Below, one piece after another: positions 15,412 through 24,240 of a DNA stretch of 41,820 nucleotides (the first letter of the stretch is position 1; the number at the start of each line of letters is the position of its first letter). Source of the DNA: Proteobacteria bacterium HN_bin10 (GTDB taxonomy: Bacteria > Pseudomonadota > Alphaproteobacteria > Caulobacterales > Aquidulcibacteraceae); the NCBI GenBank assembly GCA_002083515.1, contig LWDN01000047.1, forward strand, positions 1 to 41,820. Reading direction: 5' to 3'. The position numbers and the translations under genes were made by a program. The notes below the pieces were generated by a model, which saw only the letters and a list, made by a program, of their open reading frames with translations, did not search any database and was not told the DNA's origin.

Positions 15412-18384
15412 ATGGCGGATGACGCCCGCAGCTTGCCGAACACAGCCATGCTCGAAACGAGCTTCCTCTACGGCGCCAACGCGACGTTCGTGGAGGAGAT
15501 GGCCGCCCGCTATGCCCGCGATCCAAACTCGGTCGACGCGTCTTGGCGCGCCTTCTTCGATCAGGTCCGCGACGACCCCGCCGCCGTAGCCGCCGCCGTG
15601 AGAGGCCCGTCCTGGTACCGGCCCGAGATCGCCCGTCCGCAATCGACCGAGACGACGGCGCTCCTGGACGGCAATTGGGGCGCGCTTGCCGCCAAGCTCG
15701 AACAGAAGGTCGCCGCGCGCCTGCCCGGCGCTTCAACCCAGGACGTGCAGCAGGCGGCGCGCGACAGCGTCCGCGCCCTGATGATGATCCGCGCCTATCG
15801 CACGCGCGGTCACTTGGCCGCCAAGCTCGACCCGTTGGGCATCGAAGTGCGCCCGCCAGCGCCGGAGCTCGATCCTTCGACTCACGGCTTCGGCCCGGGC
15901 GATCTCGATCGCCCGATCTTCATCGATGGCGTGCTCGGCCTGCAGACCGCCACGGTCAATCAGATGCTGGCGATCCTCAAGCGCACCTATTGCGAGACGG
16001 TCGGCGTCGAATTCATGCACATCTCCGATCCGGCCGAGAAGAGCTGGATCCAGGAGCGCATCGAAGGGCCGGATAAGGGCGTGGCGTTCACGCCGGAAGG
16101 CAAACGCTCGATCCTGAAGAAGCTCATCGAAGGCGAGGGCTTCGAAAAGTTCGTGCACAAGCGCCATCCCGGAACCAAGCGCTTTGGCCTCGATGGCGGC
16201 GAGGCGATGATCCCGGCGCTCGAACAGATCATCAAGCGCGGCGGCGCGCTCGGCGTCGAGGAAATCGTGCTGGGCATGGCCCACCGCGGACGCCTGAATG
16301 TGCTCGCCGCAGTGATGGGCAAGCCCTACCAGGCGATTTTCCATGAATTCCAAGGCGGCTCGACGACGCCGGACGATGTGCTGGGCTCCGGTGACGTGAA
16401 ATACCATCTGGGCGCATCGAGCGACCGCGCCTTCGACGGGAACAACGTCCACCTCTCGCTCACCGCCAACCCGTCGCACCTCGAGATCGTCAATCCGGTA
16501 GTGCTGGGCAAAGCCCGCGCCAAGCAGGCCAAGCGCGCAACCTGGACCGAAGAGGGGGTGGCGCTCGCGGAATTGCGCGCGCGGGTGATGCCGCTCTTGA
16601 TTCACGGCGATGCGGCCTTCGCGGGCCAGGGCGTCGTGGCCGAGTGCTTCGCGCTGTCGGGGCTGCGCGGTTACAAGACCGGCGGCACCATGCACTTCAT
16701 CATCAACAACCAGATCGGCTTCACCACCGCGCCGCACTATTCGCGTTCGAGCCCGTACCCGTCCGATGTCGCGCTCATGGTGCAAGCGCCGATCTTCCAC
16801 GTGAATGGCGACGATCCCGAAGCGGTCGTCTACGCGGCGAAGGTGGCGACGGAATATCGCCAGCTCTTCGGCAAAGATGTCGTCATCGACATGTTCTGCT
16901 ATCGCCGTTTCGGCCACAACGAAGGCGACGATCCGACTATGACGCAGCCGATCATGTATCGGCGCGTCAAGGATCAGCCGACGACGCTGCAAATCTATGC
17001 CGAGCGCTTGATCAAAGAGGGCGTCGTCACCGCCGCCGAGGCCGAGCAATGGCAGAGCGATTTCAGCGCCTTCCTCGATCGGGAGTTCGAAGCTGGCAAG
17101 AACTACCGCGTCAACAAAGCCGACTGGCTCGATGGCGATTGGGCAGGCTTCACGCTTCCGGAAGACGACGATCGCCGCGGCAAGACCGAAGCGCCGCTCG
17201 CCAAGCTTCGCGAATTGGGCCGCCGGATCACCGAAATCCCGCGCGATTTCGACATGCACAAGACGGTGCAGCGCGTGGTCGAGGCGCGCCGCAAGGCGAT
17301 CGAGGACGGGGCCGGCGTCGACTGGGCGCTCGCCGAGCACCTGGCTTTCGCGACATTGCTCGACGAAGGCTTCAATGTCCGCTTGAGCGGCCAGGATTCC
17401 TGCCGCGGCACCTTTTCACAGAGGCACTCGCATTTCGTCCATCAACAAACGGAAGAGCGGTACACCCCGCTCAACCACATGCGCGCAGGCCAGGCCCACT
17501 ACGAAGTCATCGACTCGCTCCTGTCGGAAGAGGCGGTGCTCGGCTTCGAGTATGGCTATACGCTCGCCGATCCGAAGACATTGACGCTTTGGGAGGCGCA
17601 GTTCGGCGATTTCGTCAACGGCGCCCAGGTCGTGATCGATCAATTCATCTCGTCGGGCGAGCGCAAGTGGCTGCGCATGTCCGGGCTCGTATTGTTGCTG
17701 CCGCATGGATACGAAGGGCAGGGGCCGGAACACTCCTCGGCGCGGGTCGAGCGCTTTCTGCAACTCTGCGCCGAGGACAACATGCAGGTGGTCAATTGCA
17801 CGACGCCGGCGAACTACTTCCACGTTTTGCGCCGTCAAATGCACCGAGGCTTCCGCAAGCCGCTCATCGTGTTCACCCCGAAATCGCTGCTGAGGCACAA
17901 GAAGTGCGTATCGACGCTCGCCGATATGGCGGAGGGCACGTCGTTCCATCGTGTGCTCTGGGACGATGCGGAGCTAAACAACGGCAACACCGCGCTGCGC
18001 CTCAAGCCCGATGCCGAGATTCGGCGTGTGCTGATCTGCTCGGGCAAGGTCTATTTCGATCTGCTGGACGAGCGCGAGAAGCGCGGCCTCGCCGATGTCT
18101 ACATCTTGCGCCTGGAGCAGCTTTATCCGTGGCCGATGAAATCGATGATGCATGAGCTGGCGCGTTTCCCGAGCGCCGAGCTGGTCTGGGTGCAGGAAGA
18201 GCCGAAGAACATGGGCGGCTATTTGTTCGCCGAACCTTGGATTGAACTGACGCTCGAGAAGCTCGATATCAAGGCCAAGCGCGCGCGCTATGCCGGCCGC
18301 CCGGCGAGCGCGTCGACGGCGGCGGGCCAGATGTCGAAGCACTTGAAAGAACTTGAAGCGCTGCTGGAGCAGGCGCTGAGATGA
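15412..18384 (+). CDS. sucA: 2-oxoglutarate dehydrogenase E1 component
   Basis: 990 residues, the normal size. The N-terminal segment (LETSFLYGANATFVEEM) matches the E1o lead-in that docks to the complex. The thiamine-diphosphate domain holds VLGMAHRGRLNVLAAVMGKP, GDVKYHLGAS, LTANPSHLEIVNPVV, GDAAFAGQGVVAECFALSG and NNQIGFTT. The transketolase-like second half has FSQRHSHFVHQQT, GYTLADPKTLTLWEAQFGDF and LLPHGYEGQGPEHSSARVER. It decarboxylates 2-oxoglutarate and passes the succinyl group to SucB. The ATG at 15412 gives the expected N-terminus. Its stop overlaps the next gene by 4 bases. Confidence 0.98.
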   Translation: MADDARSLPNTAMLETSFLYGANATFVEEMAARYARDPNSVDASWRAFFDQVRDDPAAVAAAVRGPSWYRPEIARPQSTETTALLDGNWGALAAKLEQKVAARLPGASTQDVQQAARDSVRALMMIRAYRTRGHLAAKLDPLGIEVRPPAPELDPSTHGFGPGDLDRPIFIDGVLGLQTATVNQMLAILKRTYCETVGVEFMHISDPAEKSWIQERIEGPDKGVAFTPEGKRSILKKLIEGEGFEKFVHKRHPGTKRFGLDGGEAMIPALEQIIKRGGALGVEEIVLGMAHRGRLNVLAAVMGKPYQAIFHEFQGGSTTPDDVLGSGDVKYHLGASSDRAFDGNNVHLSLTANPSHLEIVNPVVLGKARAKQAKRATWTEEGVALAELRARVMPLLIHGDAAFAGQGVVAECFALSGLRGYKTGGTMHFIINNQIGFTTAPHYSRSSPYPSDVALMVQAPIFHVNGDDPEAVVYAAKVATEYRQLFGKDVVIDMFCYRRFGHNEGDDPTMTQPIMYRRVKDQPTTLQIYAERLIKEGVVTAAEAEQWQSDFSAFLDREFEAGKNYRVNKADWLDGDWAGFTLPEDDDRRGKTEAPLAKLRELGRRITEIPRDFDMHKTVQRVVEARRKAIEDGAGVDWALAEHLAFATLLDEGFNVRLSGQDSCRGTFSQRHSHFVHQQTEERYTPLNHMRAGQAHYEVIDSLLSEEAVLGFEYGYTLADPKTLTLWEAQFGDFVNGAQVVIDQFISSGERKWLRMSGLVLLLPHGYEGQGPEHSSARVERFLQLCAEDNMQVVNCTTPANYFHVLRRQMHRGFRKPLIVFTPKSLLRHKKCVSTLADMAEGTSFHRVLWDDAELNNGNTALRLKPDAEIRRVLICSGKVYFDLLDEREKRGLADVYILRLEQLYPWPMKSMMHELARFPSAELVWVQEEPKNMGGYLFAEPWIELTLEKLDIKAKRARYAGRPASASTAAGQMSKHLKELEALLEQALR

Positions 18385-18797
18385 GCACGCTGAGCGCCTC
18401 CTGCCATTGCGGCGCGGTTCGCTTCGAGGCCGAAGAACCCGAATGGGTGCTCGACTGCAATTGCTCGCACTGCCGGCTCTATGGCGGCCTTTGGGCCTAC
18501 TACCCGCAGCGGGAGGTGCGTTTCCTCGGCGCGCCGGACACCTTCATCTACATGTGGGGCGATCGCGAGCTGGAATTTCATCATTGCCGCACCTGCGGAT
18601 GCGCAACCCACAGCACGCAGGCAGGAACCGACGATGCCGAGCGAATCGCCGTCAACGCGCGCCTGATGCGCGGTATTGACCCGAAGCGCACACGGCTTGT
18701 TCAGAAGAACAACGGCAATGATGGTGTGTTCTGGACGCACACCGACTCACCCGTCTTGCCCAGTCACGATGAACCACCACAACGAAGTGATCCCTGA
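18381..18797 (+). CDS. GFA family zinc-binding protein
   Basis: 138 residues of the GFA/CENP-V beta fold. The zinc Cys residues are intact: SCHCGAVRFEAEE, LDCNCSHCRLYG and HHCRTCGCATHS. The C-terminal part is charged and lacks an obvious domain. Family members are often labelled glutathione-dependent formaldehyde-activating enzymes, but for most, including this one, the substrate is unknown. It overlaps sucA by 4 bases (ATGA) and sucB by 1 base, so the three are translationally coupled. That places it within the 2-oxoglutarate dehydrogenase operon. Confidence 0.92.
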   Translation: MSTLSASCHCGAVRFEAEEPEWVLDCNCSHCRLYGGLWAYYPQREVRFLGAPDTFIYMWGDRELEFHHCRTCGCATHSTQAGTDDAERIAVNARLMRGIDPKRTRLVQKNNGNDGVFWTHTDSPVLPSHDEPPQRSDP

Positions 18798-20014
18798 TGA
18801 CCGATATCGTAGTGCCCACTCTTGGCGAAAGCGTCAGCGAAGCCACCGTCGCCAAATGGATGAAGAAGGCGGGCGACGCCGTGCGCAAGGACGAGACGCT
18901 CGTCGAGCTTGAGACGGATAAGGTCTCCGTCGAAGTGTCGGCGCCGGAAGCCGGCGTTCTGAGCGAGATTGTCGCCGGCGAAGGCTCAACCGTCGGCATC
19001 GGCGCGCTGCTCGGCCGCTTGGGCGGGGCAGGGGCGCAGCCCGCTAGCGGATCGCCCAGCCGGCAGGAACCGCCGGCGCCGAAGTCGGAAACGCCGAAGC
19101 CCGCGCAACCGGCGGCCGTCAATGGCGGCGCTAAGCCAGCGCCGCCGTCGGTGCAGCGCATCGCCGCCGAGGGCGGCATCGATGTCTCCGGCGTCAGCGG
19201 CTCCGGCAAGGACGGCCGCGTCACCAAGGCCGATGCGCTCGCGATCATCGAGACGCGCAGCGCCGCTCAGCAGCAAGCGACAGCCCATCCGCCGCTGGCG
19301 GCGCGGGTCGTCGGAGAACGCGAGGAGCGCGTGCCGATGACGCGCCTGCGCCGCACCATCGCCCGCCGCCTAAAGGAAGCGCAGAACACCGCGGCGATGC
19401 TGACCACGTTCAACGAAGCCGACATGTCGGCGATCATGGCGGCGCGCAACAAATACAAGGACGCGTTCGAGAAGCGCCACGGCGTGAAATTGGGCTTCAT
19501 GTCCTTCTTCGTGAAGGCGTGCATCGCGGCGCTGAAGGAAATCCCGAACGTCAACGCCGAGATCGACGGCGACGACATCATCTACAAGAATTTCTACGAC
19601 ATCGGCATCGCCGTCGGCACCGATCGCGGGCTTGTGGTGCCGGTGGTGCGCGACGCCGATCACAAATCAATGGCCGAGATCGAGAAGGAAATCGGCGAAC
19701 TCGGAATCAAGGCGCGCGATGGCCAGCTGAAGCTCGAAGACTTGCAGGGCGCCACCTTCACGATCAGCAACGGCGGCGTCTATGGGTCGCTGATGTCGAC
19801 GCCGATCCTGAATGCGCCGCAGTCCGGCATCCTCGGCATGCACAAAATCCAGGAGCGGCCGGTGGTGGTTGATAAGCAAGTGGTGGTGCGGCCGATGATG
19901 TATCTGGCGCTGAGCTACGATCACCGCATCGTTGACGGCAAGGAAGCCGTGACATTCCTGGTGCGGGTGAAAGAAGGTCTGGAGGATCCGGAGCGCATGC
20001 TGCTGGACCTCTGA
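18797..20014 (+). CDS. sucB: Dihydrolipoyllysine-residue succinyltransferase (E2)
   Basis: 405 residues. One lipoyl domain (about 1-76) has the lipoylated lysine K42 in LVELETDKVSVEV. A Pro/Ala-rich linker follows, then a peripheral-subunit-binding domain near 112-150 (PSVQRIAAEGGIDVSGVSGSG). The catalytic domain has VPMTRLRRTIARRL, MLTTFNEADMSA and the HxxxDG active site in LSYDHRIVDGKEAV. It moves succinyl from E1 to CoA as the core of the 2-oxoglutarate dehydrogenase complex. The ATG overlaps the previous stop by one base (TGATG). Lpd is not adjacent but about 2.5 kb downstream. Confidence 0.97.
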   Translation: MTDIVVPTLGESVSEATVAKWMKKAGDAVRKDETLVELETDKVSVEVSAPEAGVLSEIVAGEGSTVGIGALLGRLGGAGAQPASGSPSRQEPPAPKSETPKPAQPAAVNGGAKPAPPSVQRIAAEGGIDVSGVSGSGKDGRVTKADALAIIETRSAAQQQATAHPPLAARVVGEREERVPMTRLRRTIARRLKEAQNTAAMLTTFNEADMSAIMAARNKYKDAFEKRHGVKLGFMSFFVKACIAALKEIPNVNAEIDGDDIIYKNFYDIGIAVGTDRGLVVPVVRDADHKSMAEIEKEIGELGIKARDGQLKLEDLQGATFTISNGGVYGSLMSTPILNAPQSGILGMHKIQERPVVVDKQVVVRPMMYLALSYDHRIVDGKEAVTFLVRVKEGLEDPERMLLDL

Positions 20015-20026
20015 TCCCCGCGCGGG

Positions 20027-20356
20027 TTAGCCCTTCTTCTCCTTGTGCAGCACCACCAGCGCCAGCCCGATCGCGCTCAGCAGCACCGGCGCGCCGGTTG
20101 CGAGGGCGCCGGGCACGAAGTCCGGGAAATTATAGGACGGCGCATACCAGGCCAAGCCGGTCGACACGCCCCAAGCGCCGCACAACAATCTCAAGCCGCC
20201 GCTCATGGCGCGCAGCGTGCGATAGGCGCCCAGGCCAAGCAGCGCCGCGGCCGCGACTGGGCCGACGGCGCTGAACTCGAAAACGCCGCCCAGCGCCAGC
20301 GAAGCCGCGATCGCGGCCGCGGCGAGCAGAGCCATCCATGCGCTGATTTTTGCCAT
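20027..20356 (-). CDS. Small membrane protein, unknown function
   Basis: 109 residues with hydrophobic segments at about 5-25, 30-46, 55-70 and 82-102 and a short basic tail (HKEKKG). Probably four membrane helices. I do not recognise a family. It runs leftward and meets sucB tail to tail with a 12-base gap. GAGGGAACG lies just before its ATG. Codon use and GC content look like the neighbours. It is one of three membrane-protein genes placed between sucB and lpdA. Confidence 0.72.
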   Translation of the reverse strand: MAKISAWMALLAAAAIAASLALGGVFEFSAVGPVAAAALLGLGAYRTLRAMSGGLRLLCGAWGVSTGLAWYAPSYNFPDFVPGALATGAPVLLSAIGLALVVLHKEKKG

Positions 20357-20507
20357 CGTTCCCTCCGTCCGGCCACGCTAGCGGCTCGCCCCGCCTGAGA
20401 CGAGAGCCCTGAATTTAAACGCTTTCGCTCTGCCCCATTGGCGCGGCGCGCTCGGCCCGGTAGATTGGCCCACGCCCGCTCGGGGGAGCGGAGTGGGAGG
20501 GGACCCC

Positions 20508-21035
20508 ATGACGTTCATTCTGCGCTGGCCGGCGATACTGGCGATGCTGGCCCTGGTGCTGCTCTGCATCGCAGGCGCGCTCGGCGCCGCCGGCCTCATT
20601 ACAGGTTTCGAAGCGCCGGGGACCGGGCTTGAGCCGGTCGATGCCCAAGTGGCGCAGGCGCGGAGCGCCGCCGAGCAGACCGGCGCCGCGAACGCCACCT
20701 GGATCGACGTCGGCTTGCTCGCGGGCGCTGCGATTTTCTTTCTGATTTCAGCCGTGCGCCTCATCCGCAGAACGCAAGGGTTCTGGACTTGGCTCATCGG
20801 CTTCGCGCTCTACGGCGGGCGCTGGGCCTGGGGTCAGCAATCGAGCGAGGGCGGCGCGCTGGCCACGGTTCAAAGCATCGACATCAACGTCTATCGCCAG
20901 CCTCAGTCCTTGCTCGGAGATCTCGGCGCGCCGGAGGCGCAGATCGGTATTCTCGCCATCATTCTGATCGTCGGGCTGTTCGTGTTCATCGTCGACGCCG
21001 CCGACCGCGCCTATTGGGATAAGCAAGGCGCTTAA
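20508..21035 (+). CDS. Membrane protein with large central loop, unknown function
   Basis: 175 residues with hydrophobic segments at about 5-30, 62-85, 95-110 and 140-160. The N-terminal helix is followed by a polar stretch (EAPGTGLEPVDAQVAQARSA), probably periplasmic. No family is recognised. GGGAGGGG about eight bases before the ATG at 20508 sets the start; a GTG at 20493 would sit inside that site. It is divergent from the small membrane gene and 15 bases upstream of the nitrilase-like gene, probably in one operon with it. Confidence 0.78.
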   Translation: MTFILRWPAILAMLALVLLCIAGALGAAGLITGFEAPGTGLEPVDAQVAQARSAAEQTGAANATWIDVGLLAGAAIFFLISAVRLIRRTQGFWTWLIGFALYGGRWAWGQQSSEGGALATVQSIDINVYRQPQSLLGDLGAPEAQIGILAIILIVGLFVFIVDAADRAYWDKQGA

Positions 21036-21050
21036 GCTTCGGGAGCGGGG

Positions 21051-22457
21051 ATGCTGCTGTTTGGACGCATCTTCGCGGCGCTGATATCCGGCGCGTTGCT
21101 GGCGCAAGCCTATAGCCTCAATCCATTCTGGCCGCTGGCTTGGCTGGCGCCGATCCCGCTGCTGATCGCAACTGTCGGCGCGTCGCGGCAGGGCGCGCTG
21201 GCCTACGGCGCCATCGCCGGCGTTGGATCGATGGCGCTGATGGCCGGCTACTTCATGGACCTTGGCGGCATTGTCCCGGTTATCGTCATCGCGCTCGCGC
21301 GGGTGATTATCTGGGCCGCGATGGCGTATGCGGTGCGCAGCGCGGCGCGTCTGTTGCCGGCATGGGCTGCGGTGTTCGTGTTCCCAGCCTTGATGGCGGG
21401 CATCGAAACGCTGATCGCCGCCACGTCCCCGCATGGCAGCGCGGGCTCTCTTGCCTACAGCCAGATGGATTTCCTCCCCGCGATCCAGGCCGCGGCACTC
21501 GGCGGCGCGCCGGCGATCACCTTTGTCGTGGCGCTGTTCGCATCCGCGGTCGCCTTGCTCATCGCCAAGCGCGCATTTTTTGCTGCGCTGACGCCCGCGT
21601 TTGTGGTCGGCGGCGCGCTTGCCTTTGGCGTCTTCCGCACACCCATCCCGGTCATGCCGGTCGCGAACGAAGCGCCGCGCCTTTTGCTGGCCACGCTCAT
21701 CGCCGGCGATCAGTTCGATGGCGTTCCCGACGATTGGCGCCTGGTGTGGAACGCCTACACGCCGCAGATCGAACGCGCCGCTGACGAGGGCCGCAGCGTG
21801 GTGGTGTTGCCGGAGAAGATCGCGCATCTGCCGCCGGGCGACCGCGCCGCGGCGATCGAGCAACTCGCCGAAATAGCCCGCCGCCGCGACATTCTGATTG
21901 TCGCCGGCGCCGACGATCAAGCAGAGGAAGGGCGCTTCAACCGCGCCTTCGCCTTCATGCGCGACGGCTGGCAGAGCTACGACAAGCGCCACATGATCCC
22001 GGGCTTCGAGTCGCACTTCGAGCTTGGCGGCGCTCCGCTCATCTTCTCGCACGAAGGCGTCCGCTACGGCGTGGCCATCTGCAAGGATCTGGACTTCCCG
22101 GCGCTCGGCCGGGAATATGCCGGCGTCGATGTGATGCTCGCGCCGGCCTGGGACTTCGGCGACGATGGCTGGCTGCATAGCCGCATGGCCGTCCTGCGCG
22201 GCGTCGAGAACGGATACGCGGTGGTGCGCAGCGCCCGCAACGGCTTGCTCACGGTCAGCGACGCCTATGGCCGGGTGCTCCACGAAGCGCCAAGCGGACC
22301 GCAGACCGCGTACAACGTCTCGATCCCAACGGCCGGTCGCGTCCCTACGATATATTCGCGCATCGGCGACGCCTTCGGCTGGTCGACGCTGGCGCTGGCG
22401 GGTCTGTTGATTGGGTGGACGATCTGGGTCCGCAGGCGCGCAGGGCAGCACGACTAA
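21051..22457 (+). CDS. Membrane-bound nitrilase-fold protein, apolipoprotein N-acyltransferase-like
   Basis: 468 residues. About six membrane helices fill residues 1-195 and a carbon-nitrogen-hydrolase domain follows. A final helix lies at 445-461 (TLALAGLLIGWTIWV). The Glu-Lys-Cys triad is present: E255 in VVLPEKIAH, K312 in YDKRHMIPGFE and C344 in GVAICKDLDFP, with E320 matching a second Lnt glutamate. This is the layout of Lnt, which adds the third acyl chain to lipoproteins. CKD replaces the usual CYE and the family is broad, so it may be a paralog rather than the main Lnt. It sits 15 bases after the previous membrane gene. Confidence 0.82.
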   Translation: MLLFGRIFAALISGALLAQAYSLNPFWPLAWLAPIPLLIATVGASRQGALAYGAIAGVGSMALMAGYFMDLGGIVPVIVIALARVIIWAAMAYAVRSAARLLPAWAAVFVFPALMAGIETLIAATSPHGSAGSLAYSQMDFLPAIQAAALGGAPAITFVVALFASAVALLIAKRAFFAALTPAFVVGGALAFGVFRTPIPVMPVANEAPRLLLATLIAGDQFDGVPDDWRLVWNAYTPQIERAADEGRSVVVLPEKIAHLPPGDRAAAIEQLAEIARRRDILIVAGADDQAEEGRFNRAFAFMRDGWQSYDKRHMIPGFESHFELGGAPLIFSHEGVRYGVAICKDLDFPALGREYAGVDVMLAPAWDFGDDGWLHSRMAVLRGVENGYAVVRSARNGLLTVSDAYGRVLHEAPSGPQTAYNVSIPTAGRVPTIYSRIGDAFGWSTLALAGLLIGWTIWVRRRAGQHD

Positions 22458-22465
22458 ATCGTGCA

Positions 22466-22493
22466 TTGATCGCGCGATGGGCGGCCCTATGTT
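22466..22493 (+). promoter_or_regulatory. Possible sigma-70-type promoter of lpdA
   Basis: TTGATC at 22466-22471 and TATGTT at 22488-22493 are separated by 16 bases, in the 69-base gap before lpdA. The leader would be roughly 25 bases long. The match is reasonable for an alphaproteobacterium but rests on two hexamers only. Confidence 0.4.
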
Positions 22494-22526
22494 CCGGCCG
22501 AATCTCAACACCGGTCCGGAGCTGTC

Positions 22527-23927
22527 ATGTCGTATGATCTCGTCATCATTGGGGGCGGCCCTGGCGGCTACAATTGCGCCATCCGCGCAGGACAGCTCGG
22601 GCTGAAGACGGCGATCGTCGAGGGCCGCGGCAAGCTTGGCGGCACGTGCCTCAATGTCGGCTGCATTCCCTCGAAGGCATTGCTGCACGCCAGCGAATAT
22701 TATGAAGCGGCGGCGAAGACGTTTCCGGCCATGGGGGTGAAGATCAGCGGACTCTCGCTCGATCTGCCGCAAATGCTGAAACAGAAAGAAGACGCGGTCG
22801 ACGGCCTCACCAAGGGCGTTGAGTTCCTGATGCGCAAGAATAAGGTCGACTACATCAAGGGCTTCGGCCGCATCGCCGGCGCGGGCCGTGTCGAGGTCGT
22901 TGGCGCGGACGGCGCCAAGCAGACGCTTGAGACCAAGAACATCGTCATCGCCACCGGCAGCGAGCCAATGCCGTTGCCGGGCATCGAGATCGACGAACAA
23001 CGCATCGTCAGCTCCACCGGCGCGCTCTCGCTCAAACAAGTGCCGGGCAAAATGATCGTCGTTGGCGCCGGCGTCATCGGCCTGGAGCTGGGTTCGGTGT
23101 GGCGCCGCCTGGGCGCTGAAGTCACGGTGGTCGAGTTCCTCGACAAGATCACGCCGACCATCGACGCTGAAATCTCAACCGCGTTTCAGAGGATCCTGAA
23201 AAAGCAGGGCGTGAAGTTCGAGCTTGGCCACAAGGTCACCGGCGTCGAACGCCAGGCCGGCGGCCTCAAGGTCGCGATCGAGCCGGCGAAGGGAGGCGCA
23301 GCGCGGACGCTGGATGCCGACGTGGTGCTGGTGGCGATCGGGCGGCGCCCGTTCACGCAGAACCTCGGCCTCGAGAGCGTCGGCATCAAGACTGATGCGC
23401 GCGGCTTCATCCCCCATGACGGCCATCTCAAGACCAGCGCTGCGGGAATCTACGTCATCGGCGACGTCACCACCGGCGCGATGCTCGCGCACAAGGCGGA
23501 AGAGGAAGGCATCGCCGTCGCGCAGACGATCGCGGGCTTTTGGGGCCACGTGAACTACGATGTGATCCCCAACGTCATCTACACCGATCCTGAAGTCGCC
23601 GCCGTCGGGCGCACCGAGGAAGAGCTCAAAGCCGCCGGGGTCGAGTACAAGGTCGGAAAATTCCAATTCATGGCCAATTCGCGCGCGCGCACCAATCACG
23701 AAACCGACGGTCTGGTGAAAGTGCTGGAAGAGGTCGCGACCAAGAAGATCGTCGGTGTGCACATGGTCGGCGCCGGCGTTGGCGAAATGATCGGCGAGAT
23801 CTGTGTGGCGATGGAATTCGGCGCCAGCGCCGAGGACATCGCCCGCACTTGCCACGCCCACCCGACCATGAGCGAAGCCATCCGCGAAGCCGCCAAGGGC
23901 GTCGACGGTTGGACGATGCAGGCTTGA
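22527..23927 (+). CDS. lpdA: Dihydrolipoyl dehydrogenase (E3)
   Basis: 466 residues. The FAD-binding GGGPGGYNCAIRAGQLG is at the start. The redox-active Cys pair C41/C46 lies in GGTCLNVGCIPSK. The NAD-binding GAGVIGLELGSVWRRLGAEV and the FAD-contacting YVIGDVTTGAMLAHKAEEEG follow. The dimerisation domain ends with the active-site His in CHAHPTMSEAI. It reoxidises the lipoyl group of E2 in 2-oxoglutarate and possibly pyruvate dehydrogenase. It has its own upstream gap, so it may be expressed apart from sucAB. A small gene follows 9 bases later. Confidence 0.97.
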   Translation: MSYDLVIIGGGPGGYNCAIRAGQLGLKTAIVEGRGKLGGTCLNVGCIPSKALLHASEYYEAAAKTFPAMGVKISGLSLDLPQMLKQKEDAVDGLTKGVEFLMRKNKVDYIKGFGRIAGAGRVEVVGADGAKQTLETKNIVIATGSEPMPLPGIEIDEQRIVSSTGALSLKQVPGKMIVVGAGVIGLELGSVWRRLGAEVTVVEFLDKITPTIDAEISTAFQRILKKQGVKFELGHKVTGVERQAGGLKVAIEPAKGGAARTLDADVVLVAIGRRPFTQNLGLESVGIKTDARGFIPHDGHLKTSAAGIYVIGDVTTGAMLAHKAEEEGIAVAQTIAGFWGHVNYDVIPNVIYTDPEVAAVGRTEEELKAAGVEYKVGKFQFMANSRARTNHETDGLVKVLEEVATKKIVGVHMVGAGVGEMIGEICVAMEFGASAEDIARTCHAHPTMSEAIREAAKGVDGWTMQA

Positions 23928-23936
23928 GAAGCAGAG

Positions 23937-24176
23937 ATGAGCGATCACCTACCTGAGGACGAATGGCGCTTGATCATGGAGTCGAGGTTGTTCGCACTGC
24001 AAACCGCCTTGGTGCGCTTCGTTGCTGTGGCGGGGCAAAGCAACGCGCTCGCGGGCCAATTGACCGAGACCATCGCCAACGCCGAGGCGACCACATCGGG
24101 AAGCGCATTTGAAGAGATGATCGTTCGGGCGCTGGAGGACATTCGTGCTGAACTTGAGGAAGTTTCTGAGGACTGA
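23937..24176 (+). CDS. Small acidic helical protein, unknown function
   Basis: 79 residues, acidic at both ends (MSDHLPEDEW and RAELEEVSED) and helical throughout, with no signal peptide or membrane segment. No family is recognised. It follows lpdA by 9 bases with AGCAGAG in front of the ATG, so it may be the last gene of that transcript. The inverted repeats that start 22 bases after its stop fit an operon end. Confidence 0.6.
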   Translation: MSDHLPEDEWRLIMESRLFALQTALVRFVAVAGQSNALAGQLTETIANAEATTSGSAFEEMIVRALEDIRAELEEVSED

Positions 24177-24198
24177 GGCGGCTTACGAGTGATCGCCT

Positions 24199-24227
24199 GT
24201 GAAAATTGCCGAACGCTAACTTTTCAC
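24199..24227. other. Inverted repeat after the lpdA transcript
   Basis: GTGAAAA at 24199-24205 pairs with TTTTCAC at 24221-24227 across a 15-base loop. It lies in the 104-base gap between the small acidic gene and the acetyltransferase gene. It is followed by GGGCTCGGGCC rather than a T run, so it is a hairpin candidate rather than a proven terminator. Confidence 0.4.
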
Positions 24228-24240
24228 GGGCTCGGGCCTG

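Noticed and set aside
15733..17340. Open frame of 535 codons on the minus strand
   Set aside because: It lies wholly inside sucA, whose protein is conserved through the whole span. Long antisense frames are expected at this GC content.
20017..20026. CCCGCGCGGG palindrome between sucB and the convergent membrane gene
   Set aside because: Too short, without loop room or a T run, so not supportable as a terminator.
20748..23039. Open frame of 763 codons on the minus strand
   Set aside because: It is a shadow of the nitrilase-like gene and lpdA. It is rich in His, Asp and Arg, shows no motif, and both genes on the + strand are certain.
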